Origin: JANSYL01 sp963921255
GTDB lineage: Bacteria > Pseudomonadota > Alphaproteobacteria > Rhodobacterales > Rhodobacteraceae
Direction of reading: 5' to 3'
Assembly (NCBI GenBank): GCA_963921255.3
Contig: CAWUEW020000001.1
Span: 310,001-374,000, forward strand
DNA length: 64,000 nucleotides
The stretch's first letter is position 1; every line of letters begins with the position of its first letter. This document shows positions 1 through 7,931 of this stretch, piece by piece. The translations under genes and the position numbers were made by a program. The notes under the pieces are model-generated. The model was not told where the DNA came from and ran no database searches. It worked only from the letters and a program-made list of their open reading frames with translations.

Positions 1-130
1 CGCGCCGCGTGATTTCGGCGCCTCTGGCGTAAATCGTCGCGTCCGATATGTCCGCGCGCAGCAATAAATCGTCCGCTGCCGCAACGGAGGGAAGTATCAG
101 AGCCAATGCTGTGGAAAGCAGGAGCCGCAT
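1..130 (-). CDS. DUF4139/MuiA-like exported protein, N-terminus only (runs off the left edge)
   Basis: The first 43 codons are present on the minus strand, starting at ATG 128-130. The product begins with a clear Sec signal peptide (MRLLLSTALALILPSVAAA). It then reads DISDATIYARGAEITR, which resembles the opening of DUF4140/DUF4139 (mucoidy inhibitor MuiA-like) proteins, where a 'VTVYxxGAxVTR' strand starts the mature part. Function is not established for this family. A ribosome binding site AAAGGA lies 8-9 nt upstream of the ATG and partly inside a hairpin (131-176). The family call rests on a short stretch and is tentative. Confidence 0.55.
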   Translation of the reverse strand, partial: MRLLLSTALALILPSVAAADDLLLRADISDATIYARGAEITRR

Positions 131-176
131 GGGGGATGTCCTTTCATGACCGTCTCTCTGCGGTCAGACATCCCCC
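131..176 (-). promoter_or_regulatory. 5'-leader hairpin covering the ribosome binding site of the DUF4139-like gene
   Basis: Perfect 10-bp arms GGGGGATGTC (131-140) and GACATCCCCC (167-176) enclose a second 6-bp stem, TGACCG (147-152) with CGGTCA (161-166). On the minus strand the structure abuts the ATG at 128-130, and its inner edge includes part of the AAAGGA ribosome binding site. A translational control element is inferred. A terminator is unlikely because the hairpin lies before a start codon and has no T tract. Confidence 0.5.
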
Positions 177-211
177 GGTCGCGTCCCGTTATGCAATAAC
201 CTGGGGCGCGA

Positions 212-1234
212 TCAGCCCTTTTTGAGCACACGCTTGCCGAGCGTCTCGGCGATCTGGACGGCGTTCAACGCGGCGCCTTTGCGCAGGTTGTCCGACACGC
301 ACCAGAGGTTCAGGCCGTTTTCGATGGTCGAATCCTGGCGAATCCGGCTGATGAATGTTGCGTAATCGCCAACGCATTCAATCGGCGTGATATAGCCGCC
401 ATCTTCGCGTTTATCGACGACCATGATCCCCGGTGCTTCCCGCAGGATGTCGCGGGCCTCGTCTTCATCCAGGAAATCCTCGAACTCGATGTTGATCGAT
501 TCCGAGTGACCGACGAACACCGGGACACGCACACAGGTTGCCGTCACCTTGATCGCCGTATCGACGATCTTCTTGGTTTCGGCCACCATTTTCCATTCTT
601 CCTTGGTCGACCCGTCTTCCATGAACTTGTCGATATGCGGGATCACGTTGAACGCGATCTGCTTTTGGAATTTGGACGGCTCTTTTTCCTGACCGGGGAC
701 GTACATGCCCTTGGTCTGATCCCAAAGCTCATCCATGCCTTCCTTGCCGGCGCCCGAAACCGATTGATAAGTCGAGACCACCACACGCTTGATCCGCGCG
801 CGGTCATGGAGCGGTTTCAGCGCGACGACCATCTGGGCGGTCGAACAGTTCGGGTTCGCGATGATGTTGCGGGCGCTGTAGCCGTCGACCGCCTCGGGGT
901 TCACCTCCGGGACGACCAGCGGAATGTCGGGCTCGTACCGGTAGAGCGAAGAGTTATCGATCACGATACACCCGGCCTTCGCGGCGAGCGGGGCGTATTT
1001 CGCCGTCGCCTCCGAGCCGATCGCAAACAGGGCCATGTCCCATCCGGTGAAGTCGAAGGTGTCGAGGTCTTTGGTCTTCAGGGTGGTGTCGCCAAAGCTG
1101 CATTCAGTGCCCAGGGATTTCCGGCTGGCCAGCACGGCAATCTCATCGACGGGAAACTGGCGCTCGGCCAGGATGTTCAGCATTTCGCGGCCCACGTTTC
1201 CCGTGGCGCCTGCGACGACGACTTTGTAACCCAT
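212..1234 (-). CDS. asd: Aspartate-semialdehyde dehydrogenase
   Basis: 340 aa, the usual length. The enzyme makes L-aspartate 4-semialdehyde from aspartyl phosphate with NADPH, in the route to lysine, threonine, methionine and diaminopimelate. An N-terminal Rossmann motif VVAGATGNVGREML (residues 5-18) is followed by the catalytic cysteine in NPNCSTAQ (Cys130). The C-terminal part carries the dimerisation and catalytic segments typical of the family. A purine-rich AAGGAAAAGG precedes the ATG. The gene is divergent from the helicase at 1545, with 310 bases between them. Confidence 0.96.
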   Translation of the reverse strand: MGYKVVVAGATGNVGREMLNILAERQFPVDEIAVLASRKSLGTECSFGDTTLKTKDLDTFDFTGWDMALFAIGSEATAKYAPLAAKAGCIVIDNSSLYRYEPDIPLVVPEVNPEAVDGYSARNIIANPNCSTAQMVVALKPLHDRARIKRVVVSTYQSVSGAGKEGMDELWDQTKGMYVPGQEKEPSKFQKQIAFNVIPHIDKFMEDGSTKEEWKMVAETKKIVDTAIKVTATCVRVPVFVGHSESINIEFEDFLDEDEARDILREAPGIMVVDKREDGGYITPIECVGDYATFISRIRQDSTIENGLNLWCVSDNLRKGAALNAVQIAETLGKRVLKKG

Positions 1235-1544
1235 TTTCCTTTTCCTTCGAGGTTTGGATGGGCGGCGCTTACAGCAAGCTTTCGCGTGGGAAAAGGGTGA
1301 ATGGCTTGACAGGGCGGCGACAAATGCGCATGTGGCCGGTGTGTTGCTGCACTGCCGCGTGAGCCGTCGGTCCGCCTTGATTGGTGCGTAGACCTAACAG
1401 CAGCCAAGAATTTCCAGGTCCCCATCACGCAGGGTTCTGACAGGTGCGCCGATCCGCGGCGGGCCTGCCCCTCGTTTCGCCCGCACGTTTCCGCGGGCCC
1501 TGACCCATCGCGCGTGGAATGGTCCGCGCGTCTGAAAGGCACAT
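1235..1544. other. Intergenic region between asd and rhlE (310 bases)
   Basis: This divergent spacer must hold promoters for both neighbours. Apart from an AAAGG ribosome binding site before 1545 and AAGGA-type bases before asd, I see no convincing -35/-10 pair, operator or RNA gene. Confidence 0.5.
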
Positions 1545-2813
1545 ATGCTTGATTTCGATATGCTCGGCCTCCGGCCCGAGCTGGCCAAGGCTCTGAAGGC
1601 CTCCGGCTTCTCTGAACCCACCCCGATCCAGAACAAGGCGATCCCGCTGGCGTTGGACGGGCACGATATTATGGGCCTTGCCCAAACTGGCACTGGCAAG
1701 ACGCTGGCCTTTGGCCTGCCATTGCTCGAGGCGGTGCTGAATGCGCCGGGCAAGCCACAGCCGAAAACCGCCAAGGTGCTGGTTCTGGCCCCGACCCGGG
1801 AACTGGTGAACCAGATCGCCGAAAGCCTTCGGGTGTTCACCCAGAACACCAAGGTTCGTGTGACCACCATCGTGGGCGGCCAGTCCATCAACCGACAGAT
1901 CGGCGTGATGGCCCGGGGTACCGACATCCTGGTCGCCACGCCCGGCCGCCTGATCGACCTGATGGACCGTGGCGCGGTCCAACTTCATGCCACGACCTAT
2001 CTGGTTCTGGATGAGGCCGACCAGATGCTTGATCTGGGCTTCATCCACGCCTTGCGTCGGATTGCACCCGCGCTTGGAACGCCACGGCAGACGATGCTGT
2101 TCTCGGCCACGATGCCGAAACAGATGGAAGAACTGTCGCGCGCGTATCAGACCGATCCCAAGCGCGTGCAGGTCGCCCCGCCGGGCAAAGCGGCCGACAA
2201 GATCACGCAATCGGTGCTGTTTGTTGAAAAGGCCGACAAGCCGTCTGTCCTGCGCGACATCCTCAGCCGGGATTTGGAGGCGCTGAGCCTCGTCTTCGCG
2301 CGGACCAAACACGGCGCCGAGAAGCTGATGAAAGGGCTGGTCGCCGATGGGTTCAACGCCGCGTCGATCCACGGCAACAAAACCCAAGGCCAACGCGATC
2401 GCGCGATCAAGGCGTTCCGGGCGGGCGACGTAAAGATCCTTGTCGCCACCGACGTTGCGGCCCGCGGCATCGACATCCCGGGTGTGGCCTATGTCATCAA
2501 CTATGAACTGCCCGATACGCCGGACAATTACGTTCACCGCATCGGGCGGACGGCCCGCGCTGGCCGCGAGGGCGAGGCGATTGCGCTTTGCTCGGCCGAG
2601 GAGGTCGATCTGCTCAACCAGATTGAGCGCTTGATGAAGATCGAGATCCCCGTTGCAGATGGCGACAAGCCGGAGGCTGTCAAAGTTGTCCGTGGCCAAC
2701 GGCGCGGCGGCGGTAATCAGAAGCGGCGGCCGCCGCGCTCCGCCAAGCCCAAAGCGGCCGAGACGGCCAAGCCGCGGCGGCGGCGCAACCGGCGGCCCCG
2801 CAAGGCCGCCTGA
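1545..2813 (+). CDS. rhlE: DEAD-box ATP-dependent RNA helicase, RhlE type
   Basis: 422 aa. All helicase core motifs are visible: the Q motif (GFSEPTPIQ, residues 21-29), Walker A AQTGTGKT (46-53), PTRELVNQI, the DEAD box VLDEADQML (about 155-163), SAT (FSATMP), VATDVAARGID and HRIGRTARAG. The Arg/Lys-rich tail after about residue 380 (RRGGGNQKRR...) fits the RhlE/DbpA group and probably binds RNA. Such helicases act in ribosome assembly and cold-related mRNA turnover. The exact subfamily (RhlE or another DEAD member) is inferred from the short acceptor core and basic tail. Confidence 0.9.
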   Translation: MLDFDMLGLRPELAKALKASGFSEPTPIQNKAIPLALDGHDIMGLAQTGTGKTLAFGLPLLEAVLNAPGKPQPKTAKVLVLAPTRELVNQIAESLRVFTQNTKVRVTTIVGGQSINRQIGVMARGTDILVATPGRLIDLMDRGAVQLHATTYLVLDEADQMLDLGFIHALRRIAPALGTPRQTMLFSATMPKQMEELSRAYQTDPKRVQVAPPGKAADKITQSVLFVEKADKPSVLRDILSRDLEALSLVFARTKHGAEKLMKGLVADGFNAASIHGNKTQGQRDRAIKAFRAGDVKILVATDVAARGIDIPGVAYVINYELPDTPDNYVHRIGRTARAGREGEAIALCSAEEVDLLNQIERLMKIEIPVADGDKPEAVKVVRGQRRGGGNQKRRPPRSAKPKAAETAKPRRRRNRRPRKAA

Positions 2814-2820
2814 GTGCCCG

Positions 2821-3996
2821 TCAGTTGGCGCGGTCTTCGGAAAAGGCGTAGATCGCCAACCCCACCAGAATGACCGCGGCAAACAGGCCAAAGAGCGGTC
2901 CATAGGCCTCGACCCGGCTGCTGCCGTCCGCAAGGGCGGCAAACGTCGGGCCCGAGGCGAATTGCATCACGCCCGCACCCCCCATGCCGAACAGGTTGAG
3001 CAGCGTGACCCCTCGCCCTGTCAAATGGGCGGGAAGGAAACTGCGCCCATGTGAAATCACGATGGGATAGGACGCGCCGAACAGCCCGATCAGCGCAAAC
3101 AGGGTGATCACGCCCCAAAAGCCTGACGGGGGCATGGCCCACAGCGACAGCAGCAAAACCGCCACCAGGAGGTTTCCGAACAGGATTGGATACTTTCTCG
3201 ATCCGGTGATGCGATCTGCCGGGCCGTAAAGAAAGTTGCCCGCCACCATGGCCAGGCTCATGATCAGGGTCGCCGTCCCAATCTGTGACAGCGTGGCCCC
3301 GAACGTGTCGGACAGGTACGGGCTGATCCAAAGGCCACGCACACCCGCCGCCGGGGCGTAGCACACGAACATCATGATCAGGATCGGCCACAGCACCGGC
3401 ATCTTCAGAAGATCCAGGATCGAGCCACGCCCGCCGTCCTCTGGTTTGGGCGGGTCTTTGACAAGCACGGCGATTCCGATGCCGATCAGCGCGGTGAACA
3501 GCGCAAATGCCGCGACGGTTTCGCGCCAGCCATAGACCTCGATCACCCATGCCAAGGGGGCGGCAGACAGGATGTTGCCGAGGGACGACACGCCGACGGT
3601 CACGCCTGCGAGGGTGCCAAAGATCCTGGCGGAAAAGACCCGCGCGAAGATGAAATAGGTCGACATCAGAACCGGTGCGCAGCCGATCCCGATCAGGATC
3701 ATGGCAACCGTAATCGCCGTTGGGCCCTGGGCCACGGCAAACAGGGCCGCGCCACCCGCCGCCCCACCCAGAAACAGGACCGACGCCGTTCGGCGTGGCC
3801 CGATATGGTCCAGCGCCCACCCGACCGGCAGTTGCATCAAGGCAAACGCGACGAACCAAAGGCCCGAGGCGCGCGCCAGATCGCCGGTCGTTGCGCCGAT
3901 GTCGGCTTTCAACGCCGGGGCCAGGACGGCCAGAAAGGCGCGATAAAACTGGCTCAGGACATAGGCCGTCACCAAAAAGGCCAACCCGGCGCGCAT
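2821..3996 (-). CDS. Major facilitator superfamily transporter
   Basis: 391 aa with about 12 hydrophobic segments. The loop DHIGPRRTASV after TM2 is the MFS A-motif region (D-x-x-G-x-R-R). Residues 'VTVGVSSLGNILSAAPLAWVIEVYGWRE' match the TM5 area of the NarK/ProP-like MFS class. The start at 3996 (MRAGLAFLV) was chosen because it places TM1 at the N-terminus and GAAGGG lies upstream. The substrate cannot be told from sequence. The gene is tail-to-tail with rhlE, with 7 bases between the stops. Confidence 0.85.
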   Translation of the reverse strand: MRAGLAFLVTAYVLSQFYRAFLAVLAPALKADIGATTGDLARASGLWFVAFALMQLPVGWALDHIGPRRTASVLFLGGAAGGAALFAVAQGPTAITVAMILIGIGCAPVLMSTYFIFARVFSARIFGTLAGVTVGVSSLGNILSAAPLAWVIEVYGWRETVAAFALFTALIGIGIAVLVKDPPKPEDGGRGSILDLLKMPVLWPILIMMFVCYAPAAGVRGLWISPYLSDTFGATLSQIGTATLIMSLAMVAGNFLYGPADRITGSRKYPILFGNLLVAVLLLSLWAMPPSGFWGVITLFALIGLFGASYPIVISHGRSFLPAHLTGRGVTLLNLFGMGGAGVMQFASGPTFAALADGSSRVEAYGPLFGLFAAVILVGLAIYAFSEDRAN

Positions 3997-4134
3997 GTGC
4001 TGTGTCCCTTCTCCCCCGCCACGCGACCCTGCCTGCGGACGGCGTCCGCGACAAGTCTTCACATAGTCTGATTATTTTTGTCGGAAATCGTTGACACCTT
4101 CGTGCGGATCGGATTGAACCCGCCTCATCCCAAC

Positions 4135-4149
4135 TGAGTAATTCAGTCA
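4135..4149. promoter_or_regulatory. RirA-type iron box TGA-N9-TCA before the ferric-iron binding protein gene
   Basis: TGA (4135-4137), nine bases GTAATTCAG, TCA (4147-4149). This matches the TGA-N9-TCA pattern described for RirA, the Rrf2-family iron repressor of alphaproteobacteria. It lies 33-47 bases upstream of the ATG at 4182, where a -10 element would be expected. A second copy with the same spacing precedes the cognate permease gene (6970-6984). Confidence 0.55.
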
Positions 4150-4181
4150 GGTATACATCAAACTCGATCAGGGAGCATCCC

Positions 4182-5201
4182 ATGACCCGCACGCTTGCCG
4201 CCCTTCTGGGGACTGCCATCGCCGCGTCCACGCTGACCGCGGCCCAGGCCCAGGAGCTGAACCTTTATTCTTCGCGTCACTACGACACCGACGAGCGGCT
4301 CTATTCCGATTTCACCGAACTGACCGGAATCACGATCAACCGGATCGAAGGCAACGCCGACGAACTGATCGCACGGTTGGCCGCGGAAGGTGAAAACAGC
4401 CCGGCCGATGTCTTCCTCACGGTCGACACGGTGCGCCTTGCCCGCGCCGCTGGCATGGGCCTGCTGCAGTCGATCGACAGTGACGTGCTCGAAGCCCGCA
4501 TCCCGGCCTACCTGCAAGACGATGAAAACCAGTGGTTCGCCTTCTCGCAGCGCGCGCGCATCCTGTTCTACGATCGCGACGCCGTCGATAACCCGCCGGC
4601 AACCTATCAGGATCTCGCCAGCCCGGAATACGAAGGCATGGTCTGCATCCGGTCGTCCACCAACGTCTACACTCAGAACATCACCGCCGCGCTCATCGCC
4701 CACTTGGGTCAGGAGGCCGTTGAAGATTGGGCCGAAGCCGTTGTCGGTAACTTTGCGCGCGACCCGCAGGGCGGCGACACCGACCAGCTGCGCGGCATTG
4801 CGTCGGGCGAATGTGCCATCGCGATGTCGAACACCTACTACTACGCCCGTGCCCTGCGCAGAGGCGACAGCAGCATGACCGAAGAAGATCTGGCCCGCAT
4901 CGGTTGGGTGTTCCCGAACCAGAATGACATCGGCGCGCATATGAACATCTCGGGCGGCGGCGTCGCAGCGCACGCCCCGAACCGCGACAATGCCATCGCC
5001 TTCCTCGAGTACCTGGCCTCCGAGCAGGCGCAGGACTACTTCTCGGCCGGGAATGACGAATACCCGGCTGTTCCGGGTGTGGGTCTTGCCCCGTCGGTGG
5101 CGGCCTTGGGCATCTTCCGTCCCGACACGATCGACCTGGCGGATATCGCCGACAACGTCGAAGCCGCGACCGAAGTTCTGAACGCGGCCGGTTGGGAATA
5201 A
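4182..5201 (+). CDS. Periplasmic ferric-iron binding protein of an ABC transporter (FutA/FbpA type)
   Basis: 339 aa. The signal peptide ends at AQA-QE near residue 25. The mature protein begins LNLYSSRHYDTDERLYSDF, the typical start of FbpA/FutA iron-binding proteins. It contains SNTYYYAR around residues 218-221, a tyrosine cluster that coordinates Fe(III) in the family. The protein would bind periplasmic Fe3+ and pass it to the two-domain permease encoded convergently at 5256-6944. No ATPase gene is present in the window, so that subunit must lie elsewhere. The start is supported by the AGGGAG ribosome binding site at about 4170. Confidence 0.92.
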   Translation: MTRTLAALLGTAIAASTLTAAQAQELNLYSSRHYDTDERLYSDFTELTGITINRIEGNADELIARLAAEGENSPADVFLTVDTVRLARAAGMGLLQSIDSDVLEARIPAYLQDDENQWFAFSQRARILFYDRDAVDNPPATYQDLASPEYEGMVCIRSSTNVYTQNITAALIAHLGQEAVEDWAEAVVGNFARDPQGGDTDQLRGIASGECAIAMSNTYYYARALRRGDSSMTEEDLARIGWVFPNQNDIGAHMNISGGGVAAHAPNRDNAIAFLEYLASEQAQDYFSAGNDEYPAVPGVGLAPSVAALGIFRPDTIDLADIADNVEAATEVLNAAGWE

Positions 5202-5226
5202 TCCACCCGCCACAATCGCACCGAGG

Positions 5227-5253
5227 AGGGCGCCCGGACTGGGCGCCCTTTTT
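5227..5253 (+). terminator. Rho-independent terminator after the iron-binding protein gene
   Basis: Nine-base arms AGGGCGCCC (5227-5235) and GGGCGCCCT (5241-5249) with loop GGACT are followed by five Ts. The site sits between the convergent stops at 5201 and 5256 and could stop transcription from the left. The opposite strand lacks a comparable T tract. Confidence 0.85.
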
Positions 5254-5255
5254 CG

Positions 5256-6944
5256 TCAGGCGTTTGAGCTTTCAGGGGCCATTGGCATTGTTGCGCGGCT
5301 GTTGCGTCCATCGCGCCCGATGCCCCAACACAGCAGCGCCACCGGCAGCAATCCGACCGCGCCGATGACCAGGCTTGGCACCGCCGCCTCGTGCAAGCGT
5401 TCGTCCGCCGCAAGCCGGTGGGCTTGAATGGCCAGCGTGTCAAAGTTGAAGGGCCGCAGGATCAGGGTCGCGGGCAATTCCTTCATCACGTCGACAAAAA
5501 CGATCAGCAGCGCGGTGAAGACCGAAGGGCTGATGATCGGCAAATGCACCCGGCGCAGCATCGAACTGGGCGCGTGTCCCAACGTACGGGCCACCGCGTC
5601 CATGTTCGGGTTCACGGTCGACAGGCCTGATTCATAGGTGTTCAAGGCCGCAGCCATGAAGCGGACCATGTAGGCGATGATCATCAGCCAGATCGAACCG
5701 GTGATCAAAAGCCCGGTGTCGATCCCGAAATTGGCCTCCATGAAGGCGTCGATGGCGTTGTCGAGCCCTGCAAAGGGCACCAGCAAACCGACGGCGATGA
5801 CACCGCCCGGCACGGCGTAGCCGATGCTGGCCACGCGCAAGGACGCATGGGCCGACCGGGTCGGGTGCAGGCGGGCGTTGAATCCCAGAATGATTGCGGC
5901 CGCGACGGTGAAAACGGCCGCAATCGAGGCAAGGGTCAGCGAATGCTGCAAGAACCCCAGATAGCGCGGGCTGAACATGATCTGCCCGGATCCCCAGGCC
6001 ATCGTGACCAAAAGGCCCGTGGGCAGGAGGAAGCCGAAAAGAACCGGCAAAAGGCAAAAGACCTGCGCCCCAAACGCGGCCTTCCCGCGCAACTCGACCC
6101 GTTGCATCGTTTCGAACCGGCGGCCGGCATCGTGGTGCCTTTGGTGTTTGCGCTGCGCCCGCTCGAGGGATGCAAGGATCAGAGCCACGATCAGCAGGCA
6201 GAAGGCCAATTGCGCCGCCGCGGCGCGATCGAAGAATGAGAACCAGCTTTGGTAGATGCCCGTCGCAAACGTCTGCACTGCGAAATAGGAAACCGTTCCG
6301 TAATCCGCCAAGGTCTCCATGATGGCCAGCAGGGTGCCGCCCGCGATGGCAGGCCGCGCGATCGGAAGGGACACGCGGAAAAAGGCACTCCACGCCCCGT
6401 GTCCAAGGGTGCGCGCGGCGATATAGGCCGTCGCAGATTGTTGCAGGAACGCGGCGCGGGCCAGCAGATAGACATACGGGTAGAGCACGAAGCTCAGCAT
6501 CGCGGCGGCACCGCCGAGAGATCGGATTTCCGGGAACCAGTAGTCGCGGGGGCCCCATCCTGTCAGGTCGCGCAAGGTCGCCTGCACCCACCCGGGGTGG
6601 TCGAGGAAATCGGTGTAGGCATAGGCCAACACATAGGCCGGGTAGGCCAGCGGCAGGGCGAGCGCGATTTCCAGGACCTTGCGGCCTGTGAACTCGGTCG
6701 CGGTCACCAGCCAGGCGGCACCGGTGCCCATCACGGCCGTGCTGACGGCCACGATCACCACCAACGCCGCCGTATTGCCCATGAAGCGCGGCAGCACCGT
6801 GCTCCAGAGGCTTCCGACCGTGTCCAGCCCGCCCGACACCGCCGCGATCGCCACGGCGACCATGGGCAGGATGCACAGCGCAGCTGTTACCCATGCCATG
6901 AGGGTCAGGGTGCGCAAACGCGGTTTGGGCGGAGTTGAGGCCAT
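5256..6944 (-). CDS. Ferric-iron ABC transporter permease (two fused permease domains)
   Basis: 562 aa with about 12 membrane segments in two homologous halves. Each half has an EAA-type loop for docking the ATPase: AARTLGHGAWSAFFRVSLPIARPA (split around residue 185) and ARTLGHAPSSMLRRVHLPIISPS (around residue 450). This FbpB/SfuB-like architecture pairs with the FutA-type binding protein at 4182. The gene is convergent with that partner rather than co-transcribed, yet both have TGA-N9-TCA boxes upstream, which suggests joint iron control. Confidence 0.9.
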   Translation of the reverse strand: MASTPPKPRLRTLTLMAWVTAALCILPMVAVAIAAVSGGLDTVGSLWSTVLPRFMGNTAALVVIVAVSTAVMGTGAAWLVTATEFTGRKVLEIALALPLAYPAYVLAYAYTDFLDHPGWVQATLRDLTGWGPRDYWFPEIRSLGGAAAMLSFVLYPYVYLLARAAFLQQSATAYIAARTLGHGAWSAFFRVSLPIARPAIAGGTLLAIMETLADYGTVSYFAVQTFATGIYQSWFSFFDRAAAAQLAFCLLIVALILASLERAQRKHQRHHDAGRRFETMQRVELRGKAAFGAQVFCLLPVLFGFLLPTGLLVTMAWGSGQIMFSPRYLGFLQHSLTLASIAAVFTVAAAIILGFNARLHPTRSAHASLRVASIGYAVPGGVIAVGLLVPFAGLDNAIDAFMEANFGIDTGLLITGSIWLMIIAYMVRFMAAALNTYESGLSTVNPNMDAVARTLGHAPSSMLRRVHLPIISPSVFTALLIVFVDVMKELPATLILRPFNFDTLAIQAHRLAADERLHEAAVPSLVIGAVGLLPVALLCWGIGRDGRNSRATMPMAPESSNA

Positions 6945-6969
6945 GAACAGGGACTGCCGGTCGTTTATC

Positions 6970-6984
6970 TGAGCTCTTGTGTCA
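6970..6984. promoter_or_regulatory. RirA-type iron box TGA-N9-TCA before the iron permease gene
   Basis: TGA (6970-6972), nine bases GCTCTTGTG, TCA (6982-6984). On the minus strand it lies 26-40 bases upstream of the permease ATG (6942-6944) and just downstream of a -10-like CATAAT. This is a position from which a repressor could block initiation. The spacing is identical to the box at 4135-4149. Confidence 0.55.
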
Positions 6985-7064
6985 GGAATTATGCGCCTTG
7001 CCTAGTGCGGCACGGTTGGCGGGGCCCGGACCGTGGAGGCAAAAAAGGCTTTGCGCGACTCATT

Positions 7065-7094
7065 TATTTCGGTAATTCGCAAAATATGGAAATA
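7065..7094. promoter_or_regulatory. Possible ArsR operator overlapping the arsRC start
   Basis: An AT-rich inverted repeat, TATTTC (7065-7070) and GAAATA (7089-7094), spans the ATG at 7086. Its location at the promoter and start of an ArsR-type autoregulator suggests an operator. The arms are short and the assignment is tentative. Confidence 0.35.
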
Positions 7095-7931
7095 GATATC
7101 ACGGATCAGTTCGGTGCCTTGAGTCACCCACAGCGCCTGTCGGTTCTGCAACTGCTGTTGCGTCGCTATCCCGACGGGGTTGCCGCTGGCGAAATTGCAC
7201 AGGCGTTGCAGGTGAAATCGGCGACGCTGTCCGCGTATCTCGGGCAGCTCGAACGCGTTGGGCTGATTACACATACCCGTCACGGAACCTCCCTAAAGTA
7301 TCGGGCGGACTTGGGCGGGTTGCGCGGCATGACCGAGACACTGTGGCAAGACTGCTACCGCGGTCGCCCCGATCTGTTTCCGCCCGGTTTTGACGCCCCC
7401 CTCAATCCCAGGGAGACGAGGACAATGACGGCCACCCCCTACAACGTTCTGTTTATTTGCACGGGGAACTCTGCGCGTTCCATTTTTGCGGAATCCATCC
7501 TGCGGCACGAAGCCGGAGATAAGTTCACGGCGTACTCGGCCGGGACGAAACCCACGTCCGAGCTGAACCCGCTGGCGGTCAAGATGCTCGAGACAAAGGG
7601 CCATGACGTGTCCGGCCTTTGGTCCAAGAATGTCGGGCAATACCAGATCGACGACGCGCCCGATTTCGATTTCGTGTTCACGGTGTGTGACCAGGCCGCG
7701 AACGAGGAATGCCCAACCTGGCAGGGCCAGCCCCTGACCGCGCATTGGAGCACGCCAGACCCGGTGAAGGCCATCGGCGAAGAGGCCGAACGCATGCTGG
7801 CCTTTCAGCAGGCCTACGGGATGCTGCGCCACCGGATCATGGCGTTCACCGCCTTGCCCTTTGACACACTTGACCGGATTTCACTGCAATCCGCCCTCGA
7901 TGACATCGCACAACAGGACGCCCCCGCATGA
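7086..7931 (+). CDS. ArsR-type repressor fused to low-molecular-weight-phosphatase-type arsenate reductase (ArsC)
   Basis: 281 aa, two domains. Residues 1-100 form a winged helix (FGALSHPQRLSVLQLLL...AGEIAQALQVKSATLSAYLGQLERVGLI) of the ArsR class. Residues 115-281 form an LMW-PTP-fold arsenate reductase with the active loop CTGNSARS starting near residue 125 (C-X5-R-S) and the general-acid region STPDP. It would sense arsenic and reduce arsenate with small thiols. I chose ATG 7086 because the residues before it look random and the DNA-binding domain begins here. The stop overlaps the next gene by 4 bases (ATGA), which indicates an operon with the GAPDH partner and ArsJ. Confidence 0.9.
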   Translation: MEIDITDQFGALSHPQRLSVLQLLLRRYPDGVAAGEIAQALQVKSATLSAYLGQLERVGLITHTRHGTSLKYRADLGGLRGMTETLWQDCYRGRPDLFPPGFDAPLNPRETRTMTATPYNVLFICTGNSARSIFAESILRHEAGDKFTAYSAGTKPTSELNPLAVKMLETKGHDVSGLWSKNVGQYQIDDAPDFDFVFTVCDQAANEECPTWQGQPLTAHWSTPDPVKAIGEEAERMLAFQQAYGMLRHRIMAFTALPFDTLDRISLQSALDDIAQQDAPA

